A stretch of DNA of 18,893 bases from contig DIZC01000045.1 in assembly GCA_002429315.1 (NCBI GenBank), positions 36,531 to 55,423 on the forward strand. Direction: 5' to 3'. The position numbers and the translations under genes were made by a program. This DNA is from Alphaproteobacteria bacterium UBA6038. Its GTDB lineage: Bacteria > Pseudomonadota > Alphaproteobacteria > Micropepsales > Micropepsaceae. Of the stretch, positions 1 through 7,374 are shown one piece after another. Under the pieces are notes generated by a model. That model searched no databases. It was given only the letters and a program-made list of their open reading frames with translations, and had not been told where the DNA came from. The stretch's first letter is position 1. Each line of letters opens with the position of its first letter.

Positions 1-494
1 GAGCCGATCACGGTTTGGATGAGGGTGGTATCCGCGGTCAGCCGCGACAGCACTTCGCCCGTTCGGGTTACCTCGAAGAATTCCGGTGTCAGTCCGATGA
101 CGTGGCTGAACACCGCCTTGCGGATGTCGGCGATCACCCGCTCGCCCAGCCAGGTGACGAAATAGAACCGGATGGCGGTGAAGACCGCCAAGGCGCCGGC
201 GATGGCGATCAGGGGCAGGAAATACGCGTCTATCTTCGCGGCCATGGCCCGGTTGAAGCCGTGATCGATCATGCCTCGGACCGCCGGCGGGATGAGCAGG
301 CTCGCCGTCGAGGAGCAGACGAGCGCGAAGAGGGCCACGGCAATGGCGCCGCGGTAAGGGCGCAGGAACGGCATCAAGGACCGCAGCGGCTTCAGCGAGC
401 GCGCCTTGCCGCGCCCCGCGGCCACCCGCGCCACTTCGTTTGCAAACTCTTCGCCGGATTGGGACACGGTAACGCCCTTCGCCTCGGCAGACAT
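1..494 (-). CDS. ABC exporter, N-terminal transmembrane part (partial)
   Basis: This is the first 164 codons of an ABC transporter of the fused permease-ATPase (ABCB/MsbA-like) type; the rest lies beyond the left edge. The visible part has a basic cytoplasmic N-terminus ending in FLRPYR (about 47-52), a first hydrophobic segment, a second helix around LIAIAGALAVFTAIRFYF, and the conserved inner loop with GERVIADIRKAVFSHV and FFEVTRTGEVLSRLTADT typical of type-I ABC exporter membrane domains. Nucleotide-binding motifs are outside the window, so the substrate cannot be judged. The start is the ATG at 494; a GTG about eight codons inside is an alternative, and no clear ribosome-binding site precedes either. 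It is divergent from rpmE, with about 110 bases between the starts. The family call is firm; substrate and symbol are left open. Confidence 0.85.
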   Translation of the reverse strand, partial: MSAEAKGVTVSQSGEEFANEVARVAAGRGKARSLKPLRSLMPFLRPYRGAIAVALFALVCSSTASLLIPPAVRGMIDHGFNRAMAAKIDAYFLPLIAIAGALAVFTAIRFYFVTWLGERVIADIRKAVFSHVIGLTPEFFEVTRTGEVLSRLTADTTLIQTVIG

Positions 495-604
495 ATAGTG
501 CGCCGGCCGCGCCCGGCGAACAGGGCCTATCGCCGCGCGGCTTGCCTCACCCTCCGGGTTCCCCTATAAGCGCCGCCTTCCGCGCGCTTACGGGAATTTC
601 AGCC

Positions 605-829
605 ATGAAAAAGGGCATTCACCCCGACTATCATTTCGTGGACGTGGTGTTGAACGACGGCACCAGCTACCGCACCCGCACTACCTGGGGCGAGCCGGGC
701 GGCAAGCTCACCTTGGACATCGATCCCTCCACCCATCCGGCCTGGACCGGCGGGCAGCAGCATCTGGTGGACCGTGGCGGACGGCTCACCCGCTTCAACA
801 AGCGCTTCAAGGATTACGTGAAGACCTGA
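605..829 (+). CDS. rpmE: 50S ribosomal protein L31
   Basis: Encodes a 74-residue L31 protein of the large ribosomal subunit. The N-terminus MKKGIHPDYH, the central TWGEPGG, and DIDPSTHPAWTGG with VDRGGRLTRFNKRF toward the C-terminus match the alphaproteobacterial form. The protein contains no cysteine, so this is the zinc-independent type. The frame is open further upstream (to 542), but ATG 605 begins exactly at the conserved family N-terminus, so the longer version is rejected. The ribosome-binding site before it is weak. It is convergent with the RcdA gene, whose stop lies about 20 bases away, and I see no hairpin terminator between them. Confidence 0.95.
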   Translation: MKKGIHPDYHFVDVVLNDGTSYRTRTTWGEPGGKLTLDIDPSTHPAWTGGQQHLVDRGGRLTRFNKRFKDYVKT

Positions 830-848
830 CGCCTGCCTTGCGTGGAGG

Positions 849-1352
849 TCATTGCCCGAACGCCTGCTCCAGGCGCTCGAATTGCGTCCGCACGCCGGCC
901 GCCTCGCCGGGGCTGGTGAGGACTTCCTCGAGGCGCGCGATGCGGCGGTAGAGGCTTTCGCTTCTTGCCAGCAGGTCCTGCAACGCCTTCGGCAGATTTT
1001 CGGCCTCCTCGGCGCGGCTGCCGAAGCAGATTTCCTTCGAGCCGAGCCGGTAGCGCTGGTCGGCCGCGTCCTCCGCCGGCATATCTCCTTCGTGCACCGC
1101 GCGCTGCACCAGCAGCCAGCTCGCCGCCTGCATCAGGCGGGTGGTGACGCGCAGGCTTTCGCCGGCATAGAGCATCGCGGCCTTGCGCGGCAGATCGCGC
1201 GCTTCCTCCTTGCCGCGCCCGTCGAGATAGCGCGCGGCTTCCTCGACCAGCGACATGCCTTCGTCGAAGGTGCGGTCGAACAGCGCCGATCCGGCAAACG
1301 ATTGCATCGTCATCCCGCGCAGGGAATTCTCGTCCAGTTCCGCAAACGGCAT
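849..1352 (-). CDS. rcdA: DUF1465 / RcdA-family protein
   Basis: A 167-residue protein of the DUF1465 family, whose Caulobacter member RcdA is an adaptor that helps deliver the cell-cycle master regulator CtrA and other substrates to the ClpXP protease. Family features visible here are DEGMSLVEEAARYLDGRG (about 30-47), the AAMLYAGESLRVTTRLMQAASWLL helix (about 58-81), and a charged C-terminal helical part with RIARLEEVL. It is predicted cytoplasmic, with no signal peptide. ATG 1352 has GGAGG six bases upstream. It lies downstream of the DUF1192 gene on the same strand (123 bases apart), a neighbourhood I recall as common in alphaproteobacteria. The family is clear; that it works exactly as Caulobacter RcdA is an inference from homology. 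Confidence 0.85.
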   Translation of the reverse strand: MPFAELDENSLRGMTMQSFAGSALFDRTFDEGMSLVEEAARYLDGRGKEEARDLPRKAAMLYAGESLRVTTRLMQAASWLLVQRAVHEGDMPAEDAADQRYRLGSKEICFGSRAEEAENLPKALQDLLARSESLYRRIARLEEVLTSPGEAAGVRTQFERLEQAFGQ

Positions 1353-1475
1353 GCCGCGCCTCCACCCGATGATCGAACGCTACCAAGCCGCGGCGCGATG
1401 GCAAGCGCTTCTCTGCGTTAACGATTAAGGCGGGCGGCCGGGGTGCTTTCCCGGCAACGGCGGCGTCAACGAATG

Positions 1476-1676
1476 TCAGGACGGCTTGAAAAAGGCGGCC
1501 GCGGCATTCTTCGTCGCCTGGCGCGATTTGATCGCGTCGCGGCAGCGCGCGATCTCGTTTTCCATCGCGGCGATGCGCGCGGCAAGCTCGTGCTCGGAGA
1601 AGGCCGACAGATCCTGTCCCAGCGCGAATTCCGGCGTCTTGATGCGCGGGCTCAGTTCCTCCGGATCGATCGGCAT
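1476..1676 (-). CDS. DUF1192 family small protein
   Basis: A 66-residue protein starting MPIDPEELSPR and continuing with a short acidic segment and a helix rich in E, A and R (SEHELAARIAAMENEIARCRD, about 27-47), which could form a coiled coil. This matches the DUF1192 family of small alphaproteobacterial proteins, whose molecular role I do not know. The open frame runs upstream to 1799, but that portion overlaps the divergent oxidoreductase gene; ATG 1676 coincides with the conserved family N-terminus. It sits between the RcdA gene (downstream, same strand) and the oxidoreductase (divergent, 62 bases between starts). Base content is like its neighbours. Confidence 0.8.
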   Translation of the reverse strand: MPIDPEELSPRIKTPEFALGQDLSAFSEHELAARIAAMENEIARCRDAIKSRQATKNAAAAFFKPS

Positions 1677-1690
1677 TTCGTGCGCTCTCC

Positions 1691-1704
1691 CATTATGGAT
1701 AATG
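1691..1704. promoter_or_regulatory. Palindrome in divergent promoter region
   Basis: CATTATGGATAATG is a perfect inverted repeat with 6-base arms and a 2-base centre, midway between the divergent DUF1192 and oxidoreductase starts. The two arms supply a GATAAT (plus) and a CATAAT (minus), each one mismatch from the sigma-70 -10 hexamer, so overlapping divergent -10 elements are possible. On the minus strand a TTGGCA lies 19 bases upstream of its -10, a longer spacing than ideal; no good -35 is visible on the plus strand. An operator is the other reading. Confidence 0.3.
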
Positions 1705-1738
1705 TCAGCGCGAAATTGCCAAGCGCGCAAGCAGAACC

Positions 1739-2716
1739 ATGAAAGCGATCCGCGTCGAAAACCCTGGCCCCGATTACCGGCTGGTGCTGGACGAAGCATC
1801 GAAGCCGGCGCCGAAACCCGGCGAGGTGCTGATCAAGGTCGCAGCCGCGGGCCTGAACCACGCCGACCTCGCACAGGCGCAAGGGCGCTATCCACCGCCG
1901 CCCGGCGCTTCGGAGGTTCTGGGGTTGGAGGTTTCCGGCGAGATTGCCGCTTTGGGCGAAGGCGTGGCTGATTTCAAAGTTGGCGAGCAGGTTTGCGTGC
2001 TGCTCGCGGGCGGCGGCTACGCGGAATACTGCACCGCGCCGGTGGAATGCGTGCTGCCGGTGCCGAAGGGCATCGATCTCGTGGGTGCCGCCGCGCTGCC
2101 GGAAGTGTATTTCACCGTGTGGACCAATCTGTTCGACGCGGCGCGGCTTGCGCCCGGCGAACGTGTGCTGATCCATGGCGGGTCGAGCGGCATCGGCACC
2201 GCGGCCATCCAGCTCTGTGCCGCGCGCGGGCACGACGCCTTCACCACGGCCGGCACGGCCGAGAAGTGCGCCGCCTGCGAACGCCTGGGTGCGAAACGCG
2301 CCATCAACTACCAGGAAGAGGATTTCGTGGAGGTGGTGAAACAGTTAACCGGCGGGCGCGGCGTGGATGTCATTCTGGACATGGTCGGCGGCGACTACAT
2401 TCAGCGCAACATCGCCGTCGCGGCGCTGTGGGGCCGCATCGTCAACATCGCCTATCAGAGCGGCATGACGGCGACGGTGAATTTCGGGCCCGTGCTGATG
2501 AAGCGGCTGTCGCTGCTTGCCACCACGTTGCGCGCTCGCACCAATGTGGAGAAAGGCGCCGTCCGCGACGCGGTTCAGCGCGAGGTCTGGCCGCTGCTGG
2601 AGTCCGGCAAAATCAAACCGGTGATCGACCGCACCTTCTCGCTGGCCGATGCGCAAGCCGCCCACGCCCGCATGCACAAGTCCGAACACATCGGCAAGAT
2701 TCTGCTGACCGCCTGA
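1739..2716 (+). CDS. NAD(P)H:quinone oxidoreductase, zinc-independent MDR family (PIG3-like)
   Basis: A 325-residue medium-chain dehydrogenase/reductase. The N-terminal GroES-like catalytic domain (about 1-125) carries AAAGLNHADL and EVLGLEVSGEIAALG; the Rossmann domain carries the nucleotide-binding HGGSSGIGTAA (146-156), followed by GAKRAINY and GVDVILDMVGG. The zinc ligands of alcohol dehydrogenases are absent, as in quinone oxidoreductases. The pattern best fits the PIG3-type NAD(P)H quinone oxidoreductases, cytoplasmic enzymes that reduce quinones or enones at NAD(P)H expense; the physiological substrate cannot be read from sequence. The length is normal. The ATG at 1739 immediately starts the conserved MKAIRV. 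It is convergent with the secreted-protein gene downstream, with that gene's terminator between them. Confidence 0.88.
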   Translation: MKAIRVENPGPDYRLVLDEASKPAPKPGEVLIKVAAAGLNHADLAQAQGRYPPPPGASEVLGLEVSGEIAALGEGVADFKVGEQVCVLLAGGGYAEYCTAPVECVLPVPKGIDLVGAAALPEVYFTVWTNLFDAARLAPGERVLIHGGSSGIGTAAIQLCAARGHDAFTTAGTAEKCAACERLGAKRAINYQEEDFVEVVKQLTGGRGVDVILDMVGGDYIQRNIAVAALWGRIVNIAYQSGMTATVNFGPVLMKRLSLLATTLRARTNVEKGAVRDAVQREVWPLLESGKIKPVIDRTFSLADAQAAHARMHKSEHIGKILLTA

Positions 2717-2719
2717 GCG

Positions 2720-2754
2720 AAAAAAAGGCGCTGAGGGAAATCCCCTCAGCGCCT
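2720..2754 (-). terminator. Rho-independent terminator of the 544-residue secreted-protein gene
   Basis: A perfect 12-base-pair stem (2726-2737 with 2743-2754) and 5-base loop AAATC is preceded on the plus strand by a run of A. Read on the minus strand, it is a GC-rich hairpin followed by TTTTTT, directly after the stop of the minus-strand gene ending at 2778. On the plus strand no T run follows, so it should act mainly on minus-strand transcripts. Confidence 0.85.
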
Positions 2755-2777
2755 GAAATCACGCGAGCGAGAACCGA

Positions 2778-4412
2778 TCAGCAGAAGCCCACGATTCCCA
2801 CCTGGACGCCCCAATGGTTCGTGTTGATCACGTTCTCGTTGAAAATCGCGGCACGGCGATTGGGGACGCCGCCGCACGCTGTTGGTGCGCTCGAATCCAG
2901 GAACACGGAAGAGTAATCGCCCCAACGCTGCTCGCTGCCTCCATTGCCCGTCAAAGCGACCGTGCTCTGTTTTAAAAGCGTTCCCGGGCCTATGAACGCA
3001 GCATCGCCCGATTGACGTCCGGTGAAGCGCACCTGGGCGTTCAGGTTGTTCGCTGGATCGGTCGAGCTCCATGTGAAGATCGCTTCGTCGCTCGTGTTGG
3101 CGGCAACCGACGGGTTGAAGTCATACGAGCTGCTCGATACGAAGAAATCCCCGCTCGTGACGATCGAGTTCGCGCCGGTGTCGATCTGATAGTAGAATGG
3201 CGCTGGGAATGATCCAAGCGCACCCGAATGCACATTCCAGAGCGAATTGCCGTACTGGGAACTGGGTGACTGGAAACGCCCATCGAGCGTGTCCAGAACC
3301 GCCGTTGTACCGGGCTGCGGCGCATTTGGCGGCACACCGAGCCCCGACGCTGATATCTGGACCGCGGGGCCCACCGTCGCCTGGGACGCATTGCTGAGAT
3401 TGGTGGCCTTGTACACATCGAGATGTGCAGCATCGGCATCTCTTGCGAGGAAGAATGCGTTCGCGTTGGCGTCCCGAACGATGGGCGGCGTCAGCGTGCC
3501 CGCCGAAGTCGGGAATGAGAACAACGGGACGCTGAATCCCTGGCCGTTGTAGAGAACAGCCTTGGCGAGCGAGATCATGCGGGCGCCGAAGTAGTTGTCG
3601 CTCGCATCGAAATCATTGCCCGTGAACAGGACGGCATCCTGGCTCATGCCCAGCATGGGGTAATCCCATATTGCGCCGTTGCCGAACGGTGCGCACACGT
3701 GATAGCGCCAATAGCTTCCGGTGGGATTCGCGTTCAGTGAAATTCCCAGCCAGAAGCATCCGCCGCTGGTGGCAGTCCCAAACTCAGCGGCGGCTACCAC
3801 CCAACGCTTCCAGATCGGATCGTAGAGAACGCGCGGATCAAAGGTTTGGACCGAGGCACCGAAAAATGCGTTCAGATCGACGTTCCAAAGCGCGGTCCCC
3901 GTCCGGTTATAAACGTTGAAGGTCGCGTTGACCGGCGCGACCAGGTAACCGCCTCCGATTGCGCCATTGCTGTCCGGCGGATAAAAGCCGTTGCTGGGAT
4001 CGGCCTGCTTTGGACCCAGGAATTGCTTGACGATCTTTGTCGGCGCGACCGGCGGCGGCACATGGGCGCCGAACGGCATTGGCTTGGCCGTAAGCGGAGC
4101 CAACGCGGCCTGCCGCTTTGCTGCCTCGTATGCCTTCTGGCCCATCGGGATCAGCGGACGAGGGGCCGCTTTTCGCAGCCCGAGGCTCGGATGCGCCGCT
4201 TGATACGCGTCCATATCTGCACGGGTGCGCAGCGTCGCCGGTGCGATGGTGAAAATTGTCTTGTGAACTCGTGTGCCGGCCTCCGTGGCTGACCGTGATG
4301 GCTGCGCTACCGTCGTCGTTGTGGTTGCGCTAAACACGAACGCCGCAGCCGACAGGCTGCCGATCAACATCGAGGCGCGCGCGATGCCGCCCCACTCTTT
4401 ACGCCCTTGCAT
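2778..4412 (-). CDS. Secreted protein of unknown function, possible beta-propeller
   Basis: A 544-residue protein I do not recognise by name. It begins with a Sec-type signal peptide: basic MQGRKEWGG, a hydrophobic stretch (about 13-30), then a TTTTTVA|Q likely cleavage near residue 36. A proline- and alanine-rich linker (about 80-125) follows, then a large domain rich in aromatic residues, N, G and S. Recurring turn-like segments FDPRVLYDPIWKRWVV (191-206), DYPMLGMSQDAVLFTGN (250-266) and RWGDYSSVFLDSS (496-508) suggest a beta-propeller or similar beta fold, as in some large secreted bacterial hypothetical proteins. There are four cysteines (219, 240, 513 and the last residue). No catalytic motif is evident. 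ATG 4412 has a strong AAGGAGG five to six bases upstream. It stands alone with its own promoter region and terminator, and its base composition looks less GC-rich than its neighbours, which hints at acquisition. Confidence 0.75.
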   Translation of the reverse strand: MQGRKEWGGIARASMLIGSLSAAAFVFSATTTTTVAQPSRSATEAGTRVHKTIFTIAPATLRTRADMDAYQAAHPSLGLRKAAPRPLIPMGQKAYEAAKRQAALAPLTAKPMPFGAHVPPPVAPTKIVKQFLGPKQADPSNGFYPPDSNGAIGGGYLVAPVNATFNVYNRTGTALWNVDLNAFFGASVQTFDPRVLYDPIWKRWVVAAAEFGTATSGGCFWLGISLNANPTGSYWRYHVCAPFGNGAIWDYPMLGMSQDAVLFTGNDFDASDNYFGARMISLAKAVLYNGQGFSVPLFSFPTSAGTLTPPIVRDANANAFFLARDADAAHLDVYKATNLSNASQATVGPAVQISASGLGVPPNAPQPGTTAVLDTLDGRFQSPSSQYGNSLWNVHSGALGSFPAPFYYQIDTGANSIVTSGDFFVSSSSYDFNPSVAANTSDEAIFTWSSTDPANNLNAQVRFTGRQSGDAAFIGPGTLLKQSTVALTGNGGSEQRWGDYSSVFLDSSAPTACGGVPNRRAAIFNENVINTNHWGVQVGIVGFC

Positions 4413-4498
4413 GACATCCTCCTTATTGTGGCCCTTGCATTACCGATTGTTTAGCAGTTTCGTCGTGCATTAATAAGAGGAGATCGTTCGGAAAGGCT

Positions 4499-4507
4499 AT
4501 TTTATCA
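4499..4507 (-). promoter_or_regulatory. Possible extended -10 promoter of the secreted-protein gene
   Basis: On the minus strand TGATAAAAT fits an extended -10 (TGN followed by TATAAT with one mismatch), about 87 bases upstream of the start at 4412. No good -35 lies at 17 bases. It is in the 220-base AT-richer gap 4413-4632, where I see no other gene. Confidence 0.3.
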
Positions 4508-4632
4508 GCTAAGCATTGCTTGTTTTTCTGGGATTTGAGGTCGCAATCCTTGGAAACAATCCTATCGCGTCGCGATCTAACGCAGCGCGGCCGGTTCAAA
4601 TTAATGCGACGTTCAGGGCTGCCGACGAAGAG

Positions 4633-6489
4633 TTATCTCGCAGTCTTCGCCAGTTCGCGCAGTTTGAATTTCTGCATCTTGCCGGTCGAGGTTTTCGGAA
4701 TTTCGGCGAAGACAACATAGCGCGGACATTTGTAGCGCGCGAGGTTGTCGCGACACCAGGCGATCAGGTCTTCAGCGGTGACATCTTCGTGCCCCGGCTT
4801 CTTCTCCACGAAAGCGCAGGGTGTCTCGCCCCATTTCTCGTCCGGGCGCGCCACCACTGCCGCCATCATCACGGCGGGATGCTTCATCAGCGCATCTTCC
4901 ACTTCCAGCGAGGAGATGTTCTCGCCGCCCGAGATGATGATGTCCTTGGAACGGTCCTTGAGCTGGATGTAGCCGTCCGGGTGCAGCACTCCGAGGTCGC
5001 CCGAATGGAACCAGCCGCCGGCGAACGCTTCCTGTGTGGCTGCCGGATTCTTGAGATAACCCTTCATCACGATGTTGCCGCGGAACATGACTTCGCCGAG
5101 GGTTTCGCCGTCCGCCGGCACCGTCTCCATCGTTTCCGGATCCATGACGGTGAGCGCATCGAGCGCGTGATAGCGCACGCCCTGGCGCGCTTTCTTCGTC
5201 GCGCGAAGCCCCCGCTCCAGCGACTCCCATTCGGCATTCCACTCGTTCACCACCGCAGGGCCATAGGTTTCGGTGAGCCCGTACACATGCGTGACGTTGA
5301 ATCCGGCGTCCGCCATGCCGGCGAGCACCGCTTCCGGCGGGGGCGCGGCGGCGGTGATGAACTCGACGGTATGCGGCAGCGCGCGCCGCTCCTCGGCGCG
5401 CGCGTTGATCAAGGTCGACATGACGATGGGCGCGCCGCACAGATGCGTCACCTTGTGATCGGCCAACGCATCGTAGATCGCCTTGGCGCGCACCCAGCGC
5501 AAACAGACATGCGTGCCGGCCACCACCGACAGCGACCACGGGAAGCACCAGCCGTTGCAATGGAACATCGGCAGGGTCCACAGATACACCGGATGGCGCG
5601 GCATGTTGGCGGCGAGAATGTTGCCGTAGCCCATCAGTGCCGCGCCGCGATGGTGGAACACCACGCCCTTCGGATTGCCGGTGGTGCCGCTGGTGTAATT
5701 GAGCGAGACCGCATCCCATTCGTCGTCCGGCATGCGCCATTCGAACTCCGGATCGCCGCCGGCGACGAAGTCCTCGTATTCGACGTCGCCCAGCATTTCG
5801 CCCGTTTGCGGAAATTCCAGATCGTCGTAATCGACCACCAGCGGCTTCGTTTTCGCGAGCCGCAGCGTCTCCTTGATGACGCCGGCGAATTCGCGATCGG
5901 TGATCAGCAGTTTCGCTTCGCCGTGATCGAGGATGAACGCCAGCGCCGCCGCATCGAGCCGCGTGTTGAGCGTGTTGATCACGCCGCCGGTCATCGGAAC
6001 GCCGTAATGCGCTTCCAGCATGGGCGGCGTGTTGGCGAGCATCACCGCAACCGTGTCGCCGCGGCCGATGCCTTGTTTCGACAGCGCGGACGCCAGCCGC
6101 CGCGCGCGCTCATAGAATTGCGCATAAGTGTACGTCGTGCCGCCATGCACGATGGCGGTGCGTTGCGGAAACACGCCGGCGGCGCGTTCGAGAAAAGTGA
6201 GCGGCGTCAGCGGCTGGTAATTCGCCGCATGGCGGTCGAGATCGGTGTCGTACGGGCTGCGCGCGATGGCTGGCTTCAAGCGTTGCACGAGCCGCACCGC
6301 CGCTTCGCCTCCGCGGCGGAAGAGCGACTTGCGCCGTCGCGGGCGCGCCTCCGGCCGGGGTGCGGGTTTTCGCCTCGCCGCGCGCGCTTTTGCGGCGTTT
6401 GAGGCCTGCCGCTTGGTGGTTTTGCGCCCCCGGCCTTTGCGCGGCCTTGCCGTGGAATTGCGAGATTTGCTGCCCTTGCGGCGTGCCAT
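4633..6489 (-). CDS. Acyl-CoA synthetase (AMP-forming) with basic N-terminal tail
   Basis: A 618-residue member of the adenylate-forming ANL superfamily, predicted to activate a carboxylic acid with ATP and join it to CoA. Visible motifs are the phosphate-binding YTSGTTGNPKG (265-275), YGLTETYG (403-410), SGDLG (496-500), the hinge KDRSKDIIISGGENIS (511-526), and the C-terminal PKTSTGK with catalytic Lys604. The overall pattern resembles medium-chain or DmdB-like ligases; the substrate is not certain. The core begins near residue 78. The first 60 or so residues are almost all R, K, A, P, S and G, like a histone H1 or AlgP-type tail, which is not part of the family. A GTG at 6297 (residue 65), preceded by GGAGG, would remove the tail and may be the real start; the ATG at 6489 has only a weak ribosome-binding site. 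It is divergent from the DedA-like gene. Confidence 0.9.
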   Translation of the reverse strand: MARRKGSKSRNSTARPRKGRGRKTTKRQASNAAKARAARRKPAPRPEARPRRRKSLFRRGGEAAVRLVQRLKPAIARSPYDTDLDRHAANYQPLTPLTFLERAAGVFPQRTAIVHGGTTYTYAQFYERARRLASALSKQGIGRGDTVAVMLANTPPMLEAHYGVPMTGGVINTLNTRLDAAALAFILDHGEAKLLITDREFAGVIKETLRLAKTKPLVVDYDDLEFPQTGEMLGDVEYEDFVAGGDPEFEWRMPDDEWDAVSLNYTSGTTGNPKGVVFHHRGAALMGYGNILAANMPRHPVYLWTLPMFHCNGWCFPWSLSVVAGTHVCLRWVRAKAIYDALADHKVTHLCGAPIVMSTLINARAEERRALPHTVEFITAAAPPPEAVLAGMADAGFNVTHVYGLTETYGPAVVNEWNAEWESLERGLRATKKARQGVRYHALDALTVMDPETMETVPADGETLGEVMFRGNIVMKGYLKNPAATQEAFAGGWFHSGDLGVLHPDGYIQLKDRSKDIIISGGENISSLEVEDALMKHPAVMMAAVVARPDEKWGETPCAFVEKKPGHEDVTAEDLIAWCRDNLARYKCPRYVVFAEIPKTSTGKMQKFKLRELAKTAR

Positions 6490-6602
6490 GCGAATATCTT
6501 TACCAGCCTGTGCAAAAACTAGTGAATGGCCGGATCGCCGGCAAGGATGGACGGGGACGGACGCGGTTTGCTAGGTAGGGCTGAAGGAGCGCCGGGATCG
6601 TA

Positions 6603-7220
6603 ATGGCAAACGGAGTGCAAGCGCGGACGCGATTAAATCCGCTGCGCGGACTTTACGCATGGGTTATGCGCAACGCCGAAGGGCGCTATGCCTGGGCCAC
6701 CATGGCGGCCATCGCCTTTGCCGAAAGCTCCTTCTTCCCCATGCCGCCGGACATCGTGATGATCCCGATGGCACTGAAGGACCGCCGCCGCGCCTTCGTC
6801 CTCGCCGCCTGGTGCACCCTGTTCTCGGTCGCCGGCGGCATGCTCGGCTATCTCATCGGTTCGTGGCTGTACGATTCGATTGGCGAATGGTTGATCCGAA
6901 TGTACGGCATGGGCGGCGATATCGACTCGTTCCGCGCCGCCTATCAGAAATACGGCGCCTTCATCGTGCTGCAGGGCATCACGCCGATTCCCTACAAGAT
7001 CGTGACCATCGCGTCCGGCTTCGCCGGGATGAATTTCGGCCTATTTCTGGTGCTATCCCTGATCACCCGCAGCGTTCGGTTCATGGGGGTGGGAGCGCTG
7101 ATCTATTTCTTCGGCGAGCCGGTGCGGCTGGCGATCGAGAAATATCTCGAATGGGTGATGGTCGGCTTCCTGGCGGTGGTGATCGCCGGCTACGTGATCG
7201 CCCGCTACGTGTTCCACTGA
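6603..7220 (+). CDS. DedA/YqaA-type (VTT domain) inner-membrane protein
   Basis: A 205-residue integral membrane protein of the SNARE-associated/VTT (DedA) superfamily, nearest to the YqaA branch. Members help move or balance phospholipids and polyprenyl carriers across the inner membrane; the exact substrate is not readable. Family marks are the re-entrant loop FAESSFFPMPPD (39-50), GITPIPYKIVTIASGFAGM (125-143), and the arginine pair in TRSVRFMGVG (155-164). Hydrophobic segments lie at about 30-57, 64-90, 118-170 and 184-203. The start ATG 6603 has AAGGAG rather far upstream (about 13 bases), so the start is moderately sure. Its 5' region of 113 bases is shared with the divergent acyl-CoA synthetase gene. 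Confidence 0.85.
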   Translation: MANGVQARTRLNPLRGLYAWVMRNAEGRYAWATMAAIAFAESSFFPMPPDIVMIPMALKDRRRAFVLAAWCTLFSVAGGMLGYLIGSWLYDSIGEWLIRMYGMGGDIDSFRAAYQKYGAFIVLQGITPIPYKIVTIASGFAGMNFGLFLVLSLITRSVRFMGVGALIYFFGEPVRLAIEKYLEWVMVGFLAVVIAGYVIARYVFH

Positions 7221-7374
7221 CGCACATTCACGCCCCTGGGAGTCCTCGGCGCGCAAGTCGGCGTGCGCTTTGATTTCGCCGCAATGAGGCGGTAGCGAAG
7301 GGCGGCGCATTCCCAGAGCCGGTTCGGCTCCGATTCCAATTTCCAATTGTCTGCCTTTCGGTTTCCGAACACGC

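Noticed and set aside
15..569. A 184-codon plus-strand open frame at the left edge
   Set aside because: Antisense to the ABC exporter membrane domain, which has clear family motifs.
542..604. Longer N-terminus for L31
   Set aside because: The conserved L31 N-terminus MKKGIHP begins at 605; the upstream residues do not belong to the family.
1418..1428. TTAACGATTAA upstream of rcdA as a CtrA site
   Set aside because: The spacing between TTAA halves is three bases, not the seven that CtrA needs; only a half-site resemblance remains.
4516..6402. A 628-codon plus-strand open frame
   Set aside because: It lies antisense to the acyl-CoA synthetase, whose motifs are unmistakable; the product is rich in R, H and A as expected for a high-GC antisense shadow.
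7316..7330. Hairpin GAGCCG-GTT-CGGCTC as a terminator after the DedA-like gene
   Set aside because: The stem is only six base pairs and no T run follows on either strand.
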